A stretch of DNA of 64,000 nucleotides from NCBI GenBank assembly GCA_963837695.1, contig CAWINZ010000005.1, forward strand, positions 1,798,001 to 1,862,000, given 5' to 3'. The position numbers and the translations under genes were made by a program. Source of the DNA: VRUE01 sp963837695. Lineage in GTDB: Bacteria; Actinomycetota; Thermoleophilia; Solirubrobacterales; 70-9. Below are positions 40,034 to 48,771 of this stretch, piece after piece (position 1 is the first letter of the stretch; the number at the start of each line of letters is the position of its first letter). The notes below the pieces were generated by a model. That model saw nothing but the letters and a program-made list of their open reading frames with translations. It ran no database searches and was not told the origin of the DNA.

Positions 40034-41146
40034 GTGGAGAGATTGCACGAGACGTTCGTACGGCTCTGCGAAATCCGCAGTCCGACCGGGGAGGAGCGCG
40101 AGGTCGCCGACACGATCTGCGCCGAACTACGGGCGCTCGGGCTCGAGGTCAGCGAGGACGACGCCGCCGGGCCGGCCGAAGCAGGGGCGGGCAACATCGT
40201 CGCCCGGCTGCCGGGACGCTCCGACCGTTGGGCGATGTTCTGCGCCCACATCGACACCGTGCCGCACGCCGGCCAGATCGAGGTCGTCAACGACGAAGGG
40301 GTCTTTCGCAGCCAAGGCGAGACGATCCTCGGCGCCGACAACAAGGCCGCGGTCGCGGTCTTCATCGAGCTGGTCGCCCGCCACGCGACCGAGACCCCGC
40401 CGGTCGGAATCGAGTTGCTCCTGACCGTCGCCGAGGAGCAGGGCCTGCGCGGCGCGAAGGCGTTCGACACGAGCGAGCTGCGGGCGGACTGTGGCTTCGT
40501 CCTCGACCACGCCGGCCCGGTCGGCGAGGTGATCGTGGCGACTCCCACGCAACAGAAGATCCGCGCCGATTTCGTCGGGGTTGAGGCTCATGCCGGGATC
40601 GAACCGGACGACGGGAACAGTGCGATTGCCGCGGCCGCCGCCGCGATCGACCGCATGCAGCTGGGGCGGATCGACGCGGGGACGACCGCCAACGTCGGCC
40701 TGATCGCGGGCGGTACGTCGGGCAACGTCGTGCCGGGACACTGCGACATCGTCGCCGAGACGCGCAGCCTCGACGCCGACCGGGCCGCGGCCGTCGCCGG
40801 TGAGATCACCGAGGCCTGTGCCTGGGGCGCCAGCGAGCACGGCTGCGACGCCGACGTGCGGGTCGAAGAGCTCTTCCGCGGCTACCAGATCCCCAACGAC
40901 TCGGAGGCGCTTGCGCTGGCCGAGGCCGGCCTGCGCGGCGCCGGCCACGAGCCTGTTCGCACCACGATCGGCGGCGGCAGCGACGCCAACGCGCTGCGCC
41001 TGGAAGGCTTCGACTGTGTCCTGCTGGCGAATGGCCCGCAGGATGTCCACACCTCGAACGAGCGGGTTGCGGCCGCGGACCTGGACGCGATGCTCGAGGT
41101 CTGCGAGGCGATCGTCAAAGCTGTCGCCGAGACCGCGCCGGAGTGA
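40034..41146 (+). CDS. M20 family peptidase, PepT-like
   Basis: 370 residues from GTG 40034. Zinc ligands and the catalytic acids appear in CAHIDTVPHAG (about 70), TILGADNKAAVAVF (about 98), VAEEQGLRGAKAF (about 135) and the dimerisation domain IRADFVGVEAHAGIEPDDGN. This is the pattern of tripeptidase T-like M20 enzymes, which remove N-terminal residues from short peptides. The stop overlaps the DUF3866 gene (GTGA). Confidence 0.88.
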   Translation: MERLHETFVRLCEIRSPTGEEREVADTICAELRALGLEVSEDDAAGPAEAGAGNIVARLPGRSDRWAMFCAHIDTVPHAGQIEVVNDEGVFRSQGETILGADNKAAVAVFIELVARHATETPPVGIELLLTVAEEQGLRGAKAFDTSELRADCGFVLDHAGPVGEVIVATPTQQKIRADFVGVEAHAGIEPDDGNSAIAAAAAAIDRMQLGRIDAGTTANVGLIAGGTSGNVVPGHCDIVAETRSLDADRAAAVAGEITEACAWGASEHGCDADVRVEELFRGYQIPNDSEALALAEAGLRGAGHEPVRTTIGGGSDANALRLEGFDCVLLANGPQDVHTSNERVAAADLDAMLEVCEAIVKAVAETAPE

Positions 41147-42192
41147 GCGGCCGGCTGAAGCTGCGCCGCGGCCTCGTCGTCGACGAGGACCCACTGACGG
41201 TCGAGATCGACGGCGAGCGGCGAGCGGCCTGGGCCGATGAGGCGCTGCTGGGGGAGATGCGGCGGGGCGATGAGGTCGTCGTCAACGTCGCCGCGCTCGA
41301 CCTGCGGCTCGGCTCGGGCGGCTTCGACGTGGTCCACGTGAACCTGACCCGCGGTCTTGATGCGAGCGGCGAGGGCCGCGAGCACGTGATGAAGCTCAAC
41401 TACACGTCGCTCCAGCACCCCGTCGCCCCCGTGGAGCTTCCGGTGTGCTTTTCGCCAGGTATAGGGGCAAAAAGCACACCGAAACGGGGTGGCGGGACGA
41501 TGCCGGTGCTCGTCCTGCCCCTGCACGGCCACCTCGCGCCAGCGGCCTGGGCGGCAGCGCAGGCGACGCCGGGACTGAAGCTCGGCTATGTGCAGTCGGG
41601 GGGCGGCGCCCTGCCGGGCGCATTCAGCCGCGACGTCGCCGAGCTGCGCAAGCGCAGCCTGCTCTGCGGGCACATCACGGCCAGCCCCGCGTATGGCGGC
41701 GAGCACGAGGCGCTCTCGGTCGCGGGCGCCCTGGACGCGGCCGCCAACGGACTCGGCTGGGACGCGGCGATCCTCGGCCCGGGCCCGGGCATCATCGGCT
41801 CGGAGACTCGGCTGGGCCACGGCGGCATGGCCGCCCTCGACAGCGCCCACGCAGCCCTCGCCCTAGGCCTCCCAACCCTCCTCTCACCCCGCCTCTCGGA
41901 AGCCGACCCCCGCGAACGCCACCAGGGCGTGAGCCACCACACCCTGACCGTCCTCAAACTGCTGCTGGGAGGGGTGGAGGTGCCGCTACCGGCTGACCAT
42001 CCCGAAGTGGCAGCACAGCTCACCGACGCAGCAGGCGACCGCCACCAGCTCCACAAAGCTCAGCCCGACCTAGCGGGCTATGCCGCTTCCGGCTTACCGG
42101 CCCAAGTGATGGGGCGGGACATCGAAGACGACCAGCTCTTCTTCGCGGCGGCGCTAGCTGCCGGTGCGTATCTCGGGCAAACACTGACCTGA
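41143..42192 (+). CDS. DUF3866 family protein
   Basis: 349 residues from GTG 41143. The conserved parts (HVMKLNYTSLQHPVAPVE, VLVLPLHGHLAPAAWA, YVQSGGGALPGAFSRDV, GPGPGIIGSETRLGHGGMAA) identify the actinobacterial/firmicute DUF3866 family of unknown role, often found beside nucleotide and repair genes. A 17-residue stretch (LPVCFSPGIGAKSTPKR) near residue 100 is encoded by a palindrome and looks like an in-frame insertion. Confidence 0.85.
   Translation: MSGRLKLRRGLVVDEDPLTVEIDGERRAAWADEALLGEMRRGDEVVVNVAALDLRLGSGGFDVVHVNLTRGLDASGEGREHVMKLNYTSLQHPVAPVELPVCFSPGIGAKSTPKRGGGTMPVLVLPLHGHLAPAAWAAAQATPGLKLGYVQSGGGALPGAFSRDVAELRKRSLLCGHITASPAYGGEHEALSVAGALDAAANGLGWDAAILGPGPGIIGSETRLGHGGMAALDSAHAALALGLPTLLSPRLSEADPRERHQGVSHHTLTVLKLLLGGVEVPLPADHPEVAAQLTDAAGDRHQLHKAQPDLAGYAASGLPAQVMGRDIEDDQLFFAAALAAGAYLGQTLT
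41441..41481. repeat. In-frame palindromic insertion inside the DUF3866 gene
   Basis: CGGTGTGCTTTT (41441-41452) is exactly complemented by AAAAGCACACCG (41470-41481), with a 17-nt loop whose edges (CGCC/GGC) extend the stem. The encoded residues interrupt an otherwise conserved block. Confidence 0.65.
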
Positions 42193-42210
42193 GCGTTCCT
42201 CCGCGGGTGG

Positions 42211-42337
42211 CGGTGTGGTGGGGGGGTGTCCTCCGCCCGCACGGAGTCTGCGGAGGGCGAGGCTTATCCCGTCACTGGAACCCGACCCTCTGCCCGGAGC
42301 AGATCGCAGTGCCAGGAGGGCACCCCCCACCGCGCCG
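42211..42337. repeat. Palindromic intergenic repeat, copy 2, upstream of xerD
   Basis: CGGTGTGGTGGGGGGG at 42211 and GGGCACCCCCCACCGCGCCG up to 42337 form an imperfect stem of about 20 bp around an internal dyad (CCGCACGGAGTCTGCGG). It is followed by ACAGGACCCGC, as is the repeat at 33574. It fills most of the non-coding 42193-42411. Confidence 0.55.
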
Positions 42338-42411
42338 ACAGGACCCGCGGCCTGAAGCGCACAGTCCCTTGCGCCCCAAGGGTTGCCCCCAGTTGACGCG
42401 AACCACCCGCC

Positions 42412-43359
42412 ATGGCAACCGCACTAGCGCCGAGCCCGGCAACCGACACCCGCTTCGAGGGCCTAGTCCTCGACTTCCTCTCCTACCTGGAGCTGGAGCG
42501 AGGCCTCTCCCGCAACACGCTCAACGCCTACCGCACGGACCTCTTCCAGTACGGCGAATTCCTCGGCGCACACGAGCTCGACGCACTTGCAGCCCGCCCC
42601 GCCGACATCGGCGACTTCCTCGCCGACCTCGCGACCGGCAACGGCCGCCCGCCCTGCTCGGCCGCCACGGTGCACCGCAAGACCGCCTGCCTGCGCTCGT
42701 TCTACAAGCACCTTCGCCGCGACGAGCTGATCGGCGACGACCCGACCGCGTCCCTGAGCGCGCCGCGCCGCGCCAAGAAGCTGCCCCAGGTCCTCAACTA
42801 CGCCGAGGTACAGAAGCTGCTCGCGGCGCCGCGCGGCAGCGAGCCGACGACGCTGCGCGACCGGGCTCTGCTGGAGGTGATGTACGCCTGCGGGCTGCGC
42901 GCCTCGGAGACGATCGGGCTGGAGATGTCGGATATCGACCTGCGCGAGGGTCTGCTGCGGGCGCGCGGCAAGGGCTCCAAGGAGCGCATCGTGCCGCTCG
43001 GCCGCAAAGCGATCGCGGCGATCTCCGCCTATCTGCGCGGCGGCCGGCCGAAGCTGGTCGGGGAACGTCACGAGGTGCGCCTGTTCGTCAACTTCCGCGG
43101 CGGTCCACTCAGCCGTCAGGGCCTCTACAAAATCGTCCAGCGCCACGCCCGCGAGGCCGGCCTCGCGGGGCAGATGAGCCCGCACACGCTGCGCCACAGC
43201 TTCGCGACCCACCTGCTGGCGGGGGGCTGCGACCTGCGCGCCGTGCAGGAGATGCTCGGCCACGCTGACATCGCGACGACGCAGATGTACACGCACCTCT
43301 CCGGCGAGCGCCTCAAGGAGGTCTACTTCGAGGCCCACCCGCGCGCTCGGCTGGACTGA
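42412..43359 (+). CDS. xerD: Tyrosine recombinase XerD/XerC
   Basis: 315 residues. The SAM-like core-binding domain (FLSYLELERGLSRNTLNAYR) precedes the catalytic domain with Arg in YACGLRASETIGL, PHTLRHSFATHLL, LGHADIATTQMYTHLS with the nucleophile Tyr. It resolves chromosome dimers at dif with FtsK. Length and the lack of an arm domain separate it from the phage-type integrases at 27.7 and 52.5 kb. XerC versus XerD is by position near recN/pyrG, as in other actinobacteria. Confidence 0.9.
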   Translation: MATALAPSPATDTRFEGLVLDFLSYLELERGLSRNTLNAYRTDLFQYGEFLGAHELDALAARPADIGDFLADLATGNGRPPCSAATVHRKTACLRSFYKHLRRDELIGDDPTASLSAPRRAKKLPQVLNYAEVQKLLAAPRGSEPTTLRDRALLEVMYACGLRASETIGLEMSDIDLREGLLRARGKGSKERIVPLGRKAIAAISAYLRGGRPKLVGERHEVRLFVNFRGGPLSRQGLYKIVQRHAREAGLAGQMSPHTLRHSFATHLLAGGCDLRAVQEMLGHADIATTQMYTHLSGERLKEVYFEAHPRARLD

Positions 43360-43495
43360 CTCAGGGGCGGCCCCTGCAAAGCGGCGCCTGCCGTTGTCCT
43401 CGCCCGATCGTCTCGCTCACGTACGTATGTACGCTCGCTTCACCGATCGGGCTGCGTCCTAGGCAGGCTTGCTTTTCGGGGCCGTGCTTTGGAAA

Positions 43496-43501
43496 TAGTC
43501 T
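43496..43501 (+). promoter_or_regulatory. Leaderless-type -10 box (TAGTCT) of mutM
   Basis: TAGTCT ends 7 nt before ATG 43509. Upstream, 43360-43495 holds a dyad (CCCGATCG/CGATCGGG around ACGTACGTATGTACG) and no gene. Confidence 0.5.
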
Positions 43502-43508
43502 CCGTCTC

Positions 43509-44378
43509 ATGCCCGAGCTGCCTGAGGTCGAGACTATCTGTCGCCAGCTGGAGCCCGAGATCGAAGGGCGACGGATCGAGCGGCTCGAAATTCACGATCC
43601 GCGCTGGTGTCGACCCGCGTCCCCGGCCGAGCTAGAGAAGGCGGTTGCAGGCCGGATGATCAAAGGCCTAGGACGGCGCGGCAAGTACCTGTTGTTGGCC
43701 TTGGACGGTGAGAAAACGCTAATCATGCACCTGCGCATGACCGGCAATCTGATCCTTGTCGAAGACGAGGACGAACTCGGCCACTTGCGCGCCCGCTTCG
43801 TCCTCGACGACGGCCGCCAGGTCTGGTTCACCGATCCGCGCCGCTTCGGTGAGGCGCTGTTGCTCGACGACGCGGCGCTCGACGCCCACTTCGCTTCCCG
43901 GCTCGGCGTCGAGCCATTCTCCGCTGCATTCACTCCCGCGGCGCTGGGCGAGATCGCGGCGGGGCGCACGGTCCCGCTCAAGTCCTTCCTGCTCGACCAG
44001 AAGGGCGTCGCCGGCATCGGCAACATCTACGCCGACGAGGCGCTGTTCCGGGCACGGCTGCACCCGCTCTCGCCCGCCGGCTCGATGAAGCCCGAGCACC
44101 TGGAGGCGCTGCGCGACGCGGTCCTCGCCGCGCTCGAAGCGGGGGTCGACGGCGGCGGGGCCTCAATCGACGACTACCGCGACGGCCGCGGCGAAAAGGG
44201 CCGCATGCAGGACGAGTTCCTCGTCCACACCCGCGAGGGGAAGCCCTGCCCGCGCTGCGACGGGACGATCGAGCGGATCGTCGTCTCGGGGCGCTCGACC
44301 TACTTCTGCCCGGCCTGTCAGGTGCGCCTGCGGCGTAGGCCGCGTCGGCGGCGCCGTCCGGCCCCCCGTTCAACGTAG
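43509..44378 (+). CDS. mutM: Formamidopyrimidine-DNA glycosylase
   Basis: 289 residues. N-terminal PELPEVETICRQL supplies the catalytic Pro/Glu. The H2TH region (QKGVAGIGNIYADEALFRA) and a C-terminal zinc finger (CPRCDGTIERIVVSGRSTYF then CPAC) are intact. It excises oxidised purines such as 8-oxoguanine and nicks the AP site. A basic Arg-rich tail follows. recO starts 7 bp after the stop. Confidence 0.96.
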   Translation: MPELPEVETICRQLEPEIEGRRIERLEIHDPRWCRPASPAELEKAVAGRMIKGLGRRGKYLLLALDGEKTLIMHLRMTGNLILVEDEDELGHLRARFVLDDGRQVWFTDPRRFGEALLLDDAALDAHFASRLGVEPFSAAFTPAALGEIAAGRTVPLKSFLLDQKGVAGIGNIYADEALFRARLHPLSPAGSMKPEHLEALRDAVLAALEAGVDGGGASIDDYRDGRGEKGRMQDEFLVHTREGKPCPRCDGTIERIVVSGRSTYFCPACQVRLRRRPRRRRRPAPRST

Positions 44379-44385
44379 AAGGGCT

Positions 44386-45114
44386 ATGGCCAGAGGCAAG
44401 ACGCTGAAGACGGAGGCGATCGTCCTGCGCAGCATCCGCTACGGCGAGGCCGACCGCATCCTCCACCTCTACACGGCGAAGCGGGGGCGGGTGGGGGCGA
44501 TCGCCAAGGGCGCGCGACGCCCCAAGTCGCGCTTCGGCGGCCGCCTGGAGCCCTTCTTCCGGCTCGACCTGCTGCTGCACGAAGGGCGCGGCGAGCTGCT
44601 CACCGTGACCCAGGCCGCCACGGTCGACGGCTACCCCCGCCTGCGAGCCTCCGGCGCCGCGCTCACCGCGGGCGCCCGCGCCTGCGACGGGGTCCTGCGC
44701 CTGCTCGACTCGGCCGAGCCCAACCCGCCCGCCTACAACCTGCTCTGCCGCTACCTCGCGCTGCTCGACGACCCCGCGGCGCCCGAGGCCGCGTCCTTGC
44801 CGACGGCGCTGTCCTTCCGGCTCAAGCTGGCATTGGTCGCGGGCTTCTCGCCCGAGCTCGGCTCCTGCGCCGGCTGCGGGGAGGCCGAGCACCTGGTCGG
44901 CTTCTCCGGCGCGGCGGGCGGCGTCGTCTGCGCCGGCTGCGAAGCGGGCTCCTTCCCTCTCTCCGAGGACGCGCACCGCTTCATGGTCGAGTCGATCGCC
45001 CGGCCGCTGGCCGAGGCGCCCGATGCGAAGGAGCACGCGCTGCGCCAGGCCGAGCGGGCGATTGGAGACACCTTGGAGCACCACGCGCATGTGCAGCTTC
45101 GGTCCGCCGCGTAG
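44386..45114 (+). CDS. recO: DNA repair protein RecO
   Basis: 242 residues. The N-terminal OB fold (KTEAIVLRSIRYGEADRILH and KGARRPKSRFGGRLEPF) precedes a helical domain with a four-cysteine zinc site (CAGCGEAEHLVGF...CAGC). RecO loads RecA onto SSB-coated DNA with RecR. It lies between mutM and dgt, an actinobacterial arrangement. Confidence 0.93.
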   Translation: MARGKTLKTEAIVLRSIRYGEADRILHLYTAKRGRVGAIAKGARRPKSRFGGRLEPFFRLDLLLHEGRGELLTVTQAATVDGYPRLRASGAALTAGARACDGVLRLLDSAEPNPPAYNLLCRYLALLDDPAAPEAASLPTALSFRLKLALVAGFSPELGSCAGCGEAEHLVGFSGAAGGVVCAGCEAGSFPLSEDAHRFMVESIARPLAEAPDAKEHALRQAERAIGDTLEHHAHVQLRSAA

Positions 45115-45117
45115 GAT
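45112..45117 (+). promoter_or_regulatory. Leaderless-type -10 box (TAGGAT) of dgt
   Basis: TAGGAT overlaps the recO stop and ends 8 nt before TTG 45126. Confidence 0.45.
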
Positions 45118-45125
45118 CGGAGCCC

Positions 45126-46136
45126 TTGGAGGCGACGGCGACGTTCGAAGACCGCATACGAGCCTGGGAGGCGGAGTTCCTCTCCGATCTGGCGACGCCC
45201 TCTTACCCCGCGAAGCGGCGGACCGGGGAGGCCGACAGCCCGCTGCGGACGCCGTTCCAGCGCGACCGCGACCGGATCGTCCACTCGAAGGCGTTCCGGC
45301 GCCTCAAGCACAAGACGCAGGTTTTCATCGCGCCCGAAGGCGATCACTACCGCACCCGCCTCACCCACACGCTCGAGGCCTGTGGGATCGCCCGCACGGT
45401 CGCCCGCGCTCTCGGTCTCAACGAGGACCTGACCGAGGCGATCGGGCTCGGCCACGATCTCGGCCACCCGCCCTTCGGCCATACCGGCGAGGAGGCGCTT
45501 GACGCGGCGCTGCGCGAGCGCTGCGGGCAGGGCTTCAAGCACAACGTCCACTCGTTGCGAGTGGTCGACGTGCTGGAGCGCGACGGCCAGGGGCTGAACC
45601 TGACCGAGCAGGTACGCGACGGCATCCTCAACCACACCGGCTCGGACCGGCCGGCGACGCTGGAGGGGCGGATCGTCAAGCTGGTCGACCGGGTCGCCTA
45701 CATCAACCACGACATCGACGACGCGCTGCGAGCCGGGATCCTGCAGCCGGCAGACCTGCCCGCTGTCGAGATCGAGCTGCTCGGCCCGACCGGCTCGGTG
45801 CGGATCGACACTCTGGTGCGCGACATCGTCGAGCGCTCGACGGAGGCCGGCGACATCGTGCAGAGCGAGGAGGTGGGCGGGGCGATGCTGCGGCTGCGCA
45901 AGTTCATGTTCCAACGCGTCTACCTGGGCGAGACGGCCCGGGCCGAGCACGAACGGGCACAGCGGGCCCTGCGCGGCCTCTTCGACCACTACATGGAGCA
46001 CCCCGACGAGGTGCCCGAGGGGGAGCCGGGGGCAAGCGACTGCCAGCGGGTCGCCGACTACCTGGCCGGGATGACCGATCGCTTCTGCATCGCCCGCTTC
46101 TCAGAACTGACGATCCCCGAGGCGGCCCGCTTCTGA
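45126..46136 (+). CDS. dgt: Deoxyguanosinetriphosphate triphosphohydrolase-like protein
   Basis: 336 residues from TTG 45126. HD-domain residues are TRLTHTLEACGIARTVARAL and GLGHDLGHPPFGHTGEEAL, with the later Asp in YINHDIDDAL. The family hydrolyses dNTPs to nucleoside and triphosphate. In actinobacteria it usually precedes dnaG, as here, with the start of dnaG overlapping its stop by one base. Confidence 0.9.
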   Translation: MEATATFEDRIRAWEAEFLSDLATPSYPAKRRTGEADSPLRTPFQRDRDRIVHSKAFRRLKHKTQVFIAPEGDHYRTRLTHTLEACGIARTVARALGLNEDLTEAIGLGHDLGHPPFGHTGEEALDAALRERCGQGFKHNVHSLRVVDVLERDGQGLNLTEQVRDGILNHTGSDRPATLEGRIVKLVDRVAYINHDIDDALRAGILQPADLPAVEIELLGPTGSVRIDTLVRDIVERSTEAGDIVQSEEVGGAMLRLRKFMFQRVYLGETARAEHERAQRALRGLFDHYMEHPDEVPEGEPGASDCQRVADYLAGMTDRFCIARFSELTIPEAARF

Positions 46137-47911
46137 TGGCGCTGATCTCCGAGGAGAGCCTGGAGCGGGTCAAGCAGGCGGCGGACATCGTCGAGGTGAT
46201 CTCCGCCCACACCGACCTGCGCCGCCAGGGCACCCGCTGGGTCGGGCTCTGTCCCTTCCACGAGGAGCGCACGCCGTCTTTCTCCGTCGAGGCCCAGGAA
46301 AAGCTCTACCACTGCTTTGGCTGCGGGGTGGGGGGGGACACGATCAAGTTCATCGAGGAGAAGGAGGGGCTCGGCTTCGCCGAGGCGGTGGAGCTGCTCG
46401 CCGACCGCTACGGGGTCGAGCTGGAGCGCGAGAAAGAGGATCCGCGGGCCGAGGCGCGGCGCCAGCAGCGCCGCCGGCTCGGTGAGCTGCTCGACCGCAC
46501 GGCAGGCTTCTACGCGCACTACCTCTGGGACTCGGAGGAGGCGGGAAAGGCACGCGCGTACCTGGCTGAGCGCGGGCTGGGTGAGGAGACGCTGCGCGCC
46601 TTCGCGGTCGGCTACGCGCCGAGCGCCTGGGACACGATGCTGCTGCGCGGGCAGCGGGCGGGCTTCAAGGTCGAGGAGCTGCGCGCGGTCGGGCTCGCCC
46701 AGCGAGGGCGCAGCGGCGGCGAGTACGACCGCTTCCGCGAGCGGATCATGTTTCCGATCCGCGACCGTCGTGGGCGCACGCTCGGCTTCGGCGGGCGGGC
46801 GATGCGCTCCGATCAGGGGGCGAAGTACGTCAACACCGCCGAGACCGACTTCTTCCACAAGAGCCAGATGCTGTACGGGATCGACCTGGCCAAAGAGGCG
46901 ATCGCGAAGAGCGCCCGGGTGGTGGTGGTCGAGGGCTACACCGATGTGCTGGCGCTGCACCAGGCAGGGATCGGCGAGGCGGTGGGTGTGATGGGGACGG
47001 CGATCACCGAGGAGCAGGTGGCCGCACTATCGGGGATGGTCGACGAGGTGGTGCTGGCGCTCGATGCCGACTCGGCCGGCCAGGAGGCGATGTTGCGTGC
47101 CCAGCGGGTTGCAGCGGGGCGCAAGATGAGGCTGCGGGTGGCGGCGATGCCCGAGGGGGTCGACCCGGCCGAGATGATGGCGGCGGAGGGTGGCGCGGAG
47201 CGCTTCGCGGCGCTGGTCGAGGGCGCGGTCGACCTGCCCGCCTTCCAGGTCGGCCTGGTCTTGGACGGGACCGACGTCTCTTCCCCGGCCGAGCGCGACA
47301 GGGCTCTGAGCGAGGTGGCGCCGATCCTGGCCGGGATGGGGGAGACGGCGAGCCGCGACGATCTGGTGAGTCGAGTGGCCGGGCGGCTGGATCTGGAGCC
47401 GGCGCTGGTGATGGGGCGGGTCACCTCGGCGCGCCCGCTGAGCGGCGGTTCCGCGGAACCGCCTCGGCGCGGCGCTCCGGCGGCGTCGGTGCGCAGCGGC
47501 GGCGAGCTGACTTCGCGCGAACGGCGCGAGCGGGCTCTGCTGGCGATGTGCATCGCACTGCCCGAAGCGGGCAAGGAGTACCTGGCTCGCCTCACCGAGG
47601 AGCACCTGTCGGCGAGCGGCGCTCGCGTCGCCGCCTGGCTGCGCGAGCATCCGGAGGACCCGGCCTCGAACCTGCCGCACGACGACGACCAGCTCGCCGG
47701 CCTGATCGCCGAGCTGGTCATCCTCGCCCACGAGGAGCCCGCCTCGGCCGAGGCGATGGAGCTCAACTACCTCCTGCTCGAACAGCGCCGCCTCGAGTCG
47801 CAGATAGCCGCCGCCGGCGAGGCGGACGACTACGAGCGCCGCGCCGCCCTGAGCCGAGAGCGCGCCGCCCTGGTAGAGCGCATAGCCCGCACCGAGCGCG
47901 TCGGGGGTTAG
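46136..47911 (+). CDS. dnaG: DNA primase
   Basis: 591 residues. Zinc-binding domain CPFHEERTPSFSVEAQEKLY then HCFGC (residues 38-61), RNA polymerase core with the Toprim motif VVVVEGYTDVLALHQAG and LALDADSAGQEAM, and a C-terminal helicase-interaction region that is Glu/Ala-rich and variable. It makes RNA primers for chromosome replication. Confidence 0.96.
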   Translation: MALISEESLERVKQAADIVEVISAHTDLRRQGTRWVGLCPFHEERTPSFSVEAQEKLYHCFGCGVGGDTIKFIEEKEGLGFAEAVELLADRYGVELEREKEDPRAEARRQQRRRLGELLDRTAGFYAHYLWDSEEAGKARAYLAERGLGEETLRAFAVGYAPSAWDTMLLRGQRAGFKVEELRAVGLAQRGRSGGEYDRFRERIMFPIRDRRGRTLGFGGRAMRSDQGAKYVNTAETDFFHKSQMLYGIDLAKEAIAKSARVVVVEGYTDVLALHQAGIGEAVGVMGTAITEEQVAALSGMVDEVVLALDADSAGQEAMLRAQRVAAGRKMRLRVAAMPEGVDPAEMMAAEGGAERFAALVEGAVDLPAFQVGLVLDGTDVSSPAERDRALSEVAPILAGMGETASRDDLVSRVAGRLDLEPALVMGRVTSARPLSGGSAEPPRRGAPAASVRSGGELTSRERRERALLAMCIALPEAGKEYLARLTEEHLSASGARVAAWLREHPEDPASNLPHDDDQLAGLIAELVILAHEEPASAEAMELNYLLLEQRRLESQIAAAGEADDYERRAALSRERAALVERIARTERVGG

Positions 47912-47966
47912 GGCGGAGTCTGTTGTCTTGCAGTGTTCTGTCTGACTCACCTGGCAGAATTTCTCT

Positions 47967-48668
47967 ATGGAGAGGAGGTTCCTTGAGAAATGCCTGGCAG
48001 AGGGGATGTCGCTGGAGGCGATCGGCGAGCAGGTTGGGAAGCATCCCTCAACCGTCGGTTACTGGCTGAAAAAGCACGGGGTCGTTGCGTCCGGCGCGGA
48101 AAAGTACGCGCCGCGCGGCGCGCTCAACAGGGACGAGCTCAAGGCGCTGGCTGAGCGCGGCGCCACCGTGGTGGAGATGGCGGAGGCGCTCGATCGCAGT
48201 CCTTCGACAATCCGATATTGGCTCAGGCGGTACGAGATCGAGGCCCGCAGCCGGCGCGGACCACGGCGGTGTGGCAACGGGTCACGGTTCGAAACATTCG
48301 AGTGCGACCGACATGGCGTAACCGAGTTCGTCCTCGAGGGTCGCGGCTACTACCGTTGCAAGCGCTGCCGTTCCGCTGCCGTGTCTAGGCGTCGCCGGAC
48401 CATCAAGCGCCAGCTCGTCGAGGAGGCGGGTGGGGCATGTGTCCTCTGCGGCTACTCGCGCTGGCGTGGGGCTTTGCAGTTCCACCATGTTGAATCGCAC
48501 TCGAAGGAGTTCCATCTCGCTCAGGGCGGCTACTCGCGCTCAATCGCTAGGAGCCGAGCTGAGATGCGGAAGTGCGTTCTGCTCTGCGCCAACTGCCATT
48601 CTGAGGTGGAGGCCGGGTTCGCTACTCTGCCGGTGGATTCAAGCGAGGCCTTTGAGGATGTTGCTTGA
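47967..48668 (+). CDS. HNH endonuclease with two HTH repeats
   Basis: 233 residues. Two related helix-turn-helix units (LEAIGEQVGKHPSTVGYWLK at about 16-35 and VVEMAEALDRSPSTIRYWLR) are followed by a small zinc segment (YYRCKRCRS) and an HNH nuclease domain (CVLCGYSRWRGALQFHHVES...CVLLCANCHSEVE). It resembles free-standing actinobacterial HNH proteins, possibly homing-type nucleases. It is placed between dnaG and tRNA-Asn with no operon partner. Confidence 0.85.
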   Translation: MERRFLEKCLAEGMSLEAIGEQVGKHPSTVGYWLKKHGVVASGAEKYAPRGALNRDELKALAERGATVVEMAEALDRSPSTIRYWLRRYEIEARSRRGPRRCGNGSRFETFECDRHGVTEFVLEGRGYYRCKRCRSAAVSRRRRTIKRQLVEEAGGACVLCGYSRWRGALQFHHVESHSKEFHLAQGGYSRSIARSRAEMRKCVLLCANCHSEVEAGFATLPVDSSEAFEDVA

Positions 48669-48696
48669 GGACCAATACTTAATCCAATTTGATTAG

Positions 48697-48769
48697 TCGG
48701 GGGTAGCTCAATAGGTAGAGCGCCGTCCTGTTAAGTCGGTGGTTGACGGTTCGAGTCCGTCCCCCCGAG
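48697..48769 (+). tRNA. tRNA-Asn(GTT)
   Basis: 73-nt cloverleaf: acceptor TCGGGGG/CCCCCGA, D arm GCTC-AATAGGTA-GAGC, anticodon GTT at 48730-48732 in loop CTGTTAA, T arm GACGG-TTCGAGT-CCGTC, discriminator G. The anticodon stem has one T-T mismatch. CCA is not encoded. The convergent glycosyltransferase gene ends 3 bp away. Confidence 0.93.
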
Positions 48770-48771
48770 TT

